Assembly (NCBI RefSeq): GCF_026343945.1
Contig: NZ_JAPKNJ010000002.1
Coordinates: 248,001-312,000, forward strand
Reading direction: 5' to 3'
Length of the DNA stretch: 64,000 nt
DNA from: Kaistia algarum
GTDB lineage: Bacteria; Pseudomonadota; Alphaproteobacteria; Rhizobiales; Kaistiaceae
Under the pieces are notes generated by a model. That model did not search any database. It was not told the origin of the DNA and saw nothing but the letters and a program-made list of their open reading frames with translations. Position numbers and translations under genes: made by a program. Shown one piece after another: positions 63,273 through 64,000 of this stretch. Numbering within the stretch: the stretch's first letter is position 1; every line of letters begins with the position of its first letter.

Positions 63273-64000
63273 GGAAGATTGCCGGGTGCCTTGGTGCGCT
63301 TGGGAGCCATGCCATGGGATCGACCCGCTAGAAGAGCGCCTTGACACCCGCAGCCGAACCCTGATGCGGGGAAGATCACGCAGGATGAAGCACCGTCGCT
63401 TGATCGGCCAAGGGGTTCCTGTCCTTGGGCGCGGCGCGGGTCTTGGCTGAGGTGGTGACCGGGGCTGTTCCGGTATGGTCTGATTGCTGACACCCACGCC
63501 AGAGCCAAACATCGACCGATGACGGCCGACATAATGTGCCAGGCGGCGGCTCTCGAGATTGTAGCTGGGCACCGTCCGGACTTGGTTTCGGATGAGGCCG
63601 AGGCGATGAGAGGCGGGAAGGACGACGATCATCCCTTCACCCTCGGCCTTTATCTCGACCCGCACCCGGAGACTTCGCTTGCGGGATCGAGCGCCATCAT
63701 CAGGTCGCTGCGAAGCTGCCAACCGCCAACCTGTTCGAATTCGCCTTCTGTGGTCGCGCCTACAGACAACGAAGGATCAGGCGGAGGTCATCGCATCGGG
63801 AGTACGCCAAACAAGGCATTGGACGGCTCCGGGAAACGCGGAGCGGTTCAGGCCACTGAACAACAGCCCGACATGGACGGATGATCCGCAGGCGGCCGGG
63901 CAATACATTGAAACACCAGCGGTTTCTGGCCGGCCGCTCCGTGCGTATCCTAAAGTCTGGGGACGAAAGTCTGGGGCTGACAACAAGCAGCACGACACCG
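63273..64000. other. 728-base region without a recognised gene
   Basis: A frame at 63519-63884 (+) is open for 121 codons but has no ribosome site or recognisable motif. The only repeats noticed are two copies of AAAGTCTGGGG (63952-63962 and 63966-63976). The promoter of the LacI operon must lie in its left part. It may contain decayed sequence, but I cannot name a source. Confidence 0.4.

Noticed and set aside
63519..63884. 121-codon plus-strand frame near the window end
   Set aside because: No ribosome site, no recognisable family and nothing adjacent to support it; possibly decayed sequence.

Overview
This 64 kb window is GC-rich and densely coded. Most genes overlap by 1-8 bases or lie a few tens of bases apart. 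The content is almost entirely uptake systems plus catabolic enzymes with local regulators: SorC/EryD-type regulators, fused class II aldolase/short-chain dehydrogenases of the RhaD/RhaE kind, a hydroxyquinol/beta-ketoadipate route and many ABC transporters. This fits a soil- or plant-associated alphaproteobacterium, most likely Hyphomicrobiales (Rhizobiales). That placement is inference from gene content; I see no rRNA, tRNA, phage, insertion sequence or CRISPR array.

Region A (1-6055) is a rare-sugar locus: the 3' part of an RbsA-like ATPase, an RbsC-like permease, a PfkB kinase, a SorC regulator and, divergent from the regulator, a fused aldolase/dehydrogenase. Region B (6116-19651) is a second sugar or polyol locus, mostly on the minus strand: a binding protein, two MalF/MalG-type permeases, an FGGY kinase, a HAD phosphatase, a UgpC/MalK-type ATPase and a GpsA-like dehydrogenase. 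It continues with a second aldolase/dehydrogenase, an AraM-like glycerol-1-phosphate dehydrogenase homologue, a second SorC regulator and an RpiB-type isomerase. A plausible scheme is uptake, phosphorylation, oxidation to a ketose phosphate, then aldol cleavage or isomerisation; the substrate is unknown.

Region C (20047-42966) is an aromatic catabolic island led by a divergent LysR gene and followed by 22 collinear plus-strand genes. It holds two intradiol (hydroxyquinol-type) dioxygenases, a PcpA/MhqE-like dioxygenase with an MhqD-like esterase, and maleylacetate reductase. It also holds a TfdB-like FAD hydroxylase, an acyl-CoA-dehydrogenase-fold monooxygenase with a flavin reductase, several dehydrogenases and hydrolases, and two complete Liv-type ABC transporters in identical K-G-F-H-M order. 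Region D (42991-47591) has an orphan TAXI binding protein, an IclR regulator and divergent pcaI-pcaJ-pcaF, which completes conversion of 3-oxoadipate to succinyl-CoA and acetyl-CoA.

Region E (47770-57536) combines a Pot-type (polyamine-like) ABC transporter with a class V aminotransferase, an M24 peptidase, a gamma-glutamyltransferase, an NTF2-like protein and an AraC regulator. This suggests uptake and breakdown of an amine, amide or small peptide. Region F (57854-63217) is a LacI-led operon with a binding protein, two permeases and a GH172 (DUF2961) glycosidase, but no ATPase. A perfect 34-bp palindrome lies just upstream of the LacI gene. From 63273 to the window end I recognise no gene.

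Strong intercistronic hairpins follow three of the binding-protein genes, and good terminator-like hairpins separate several of the regions. Functions are assigned from motifs and context only; no database search was possible.
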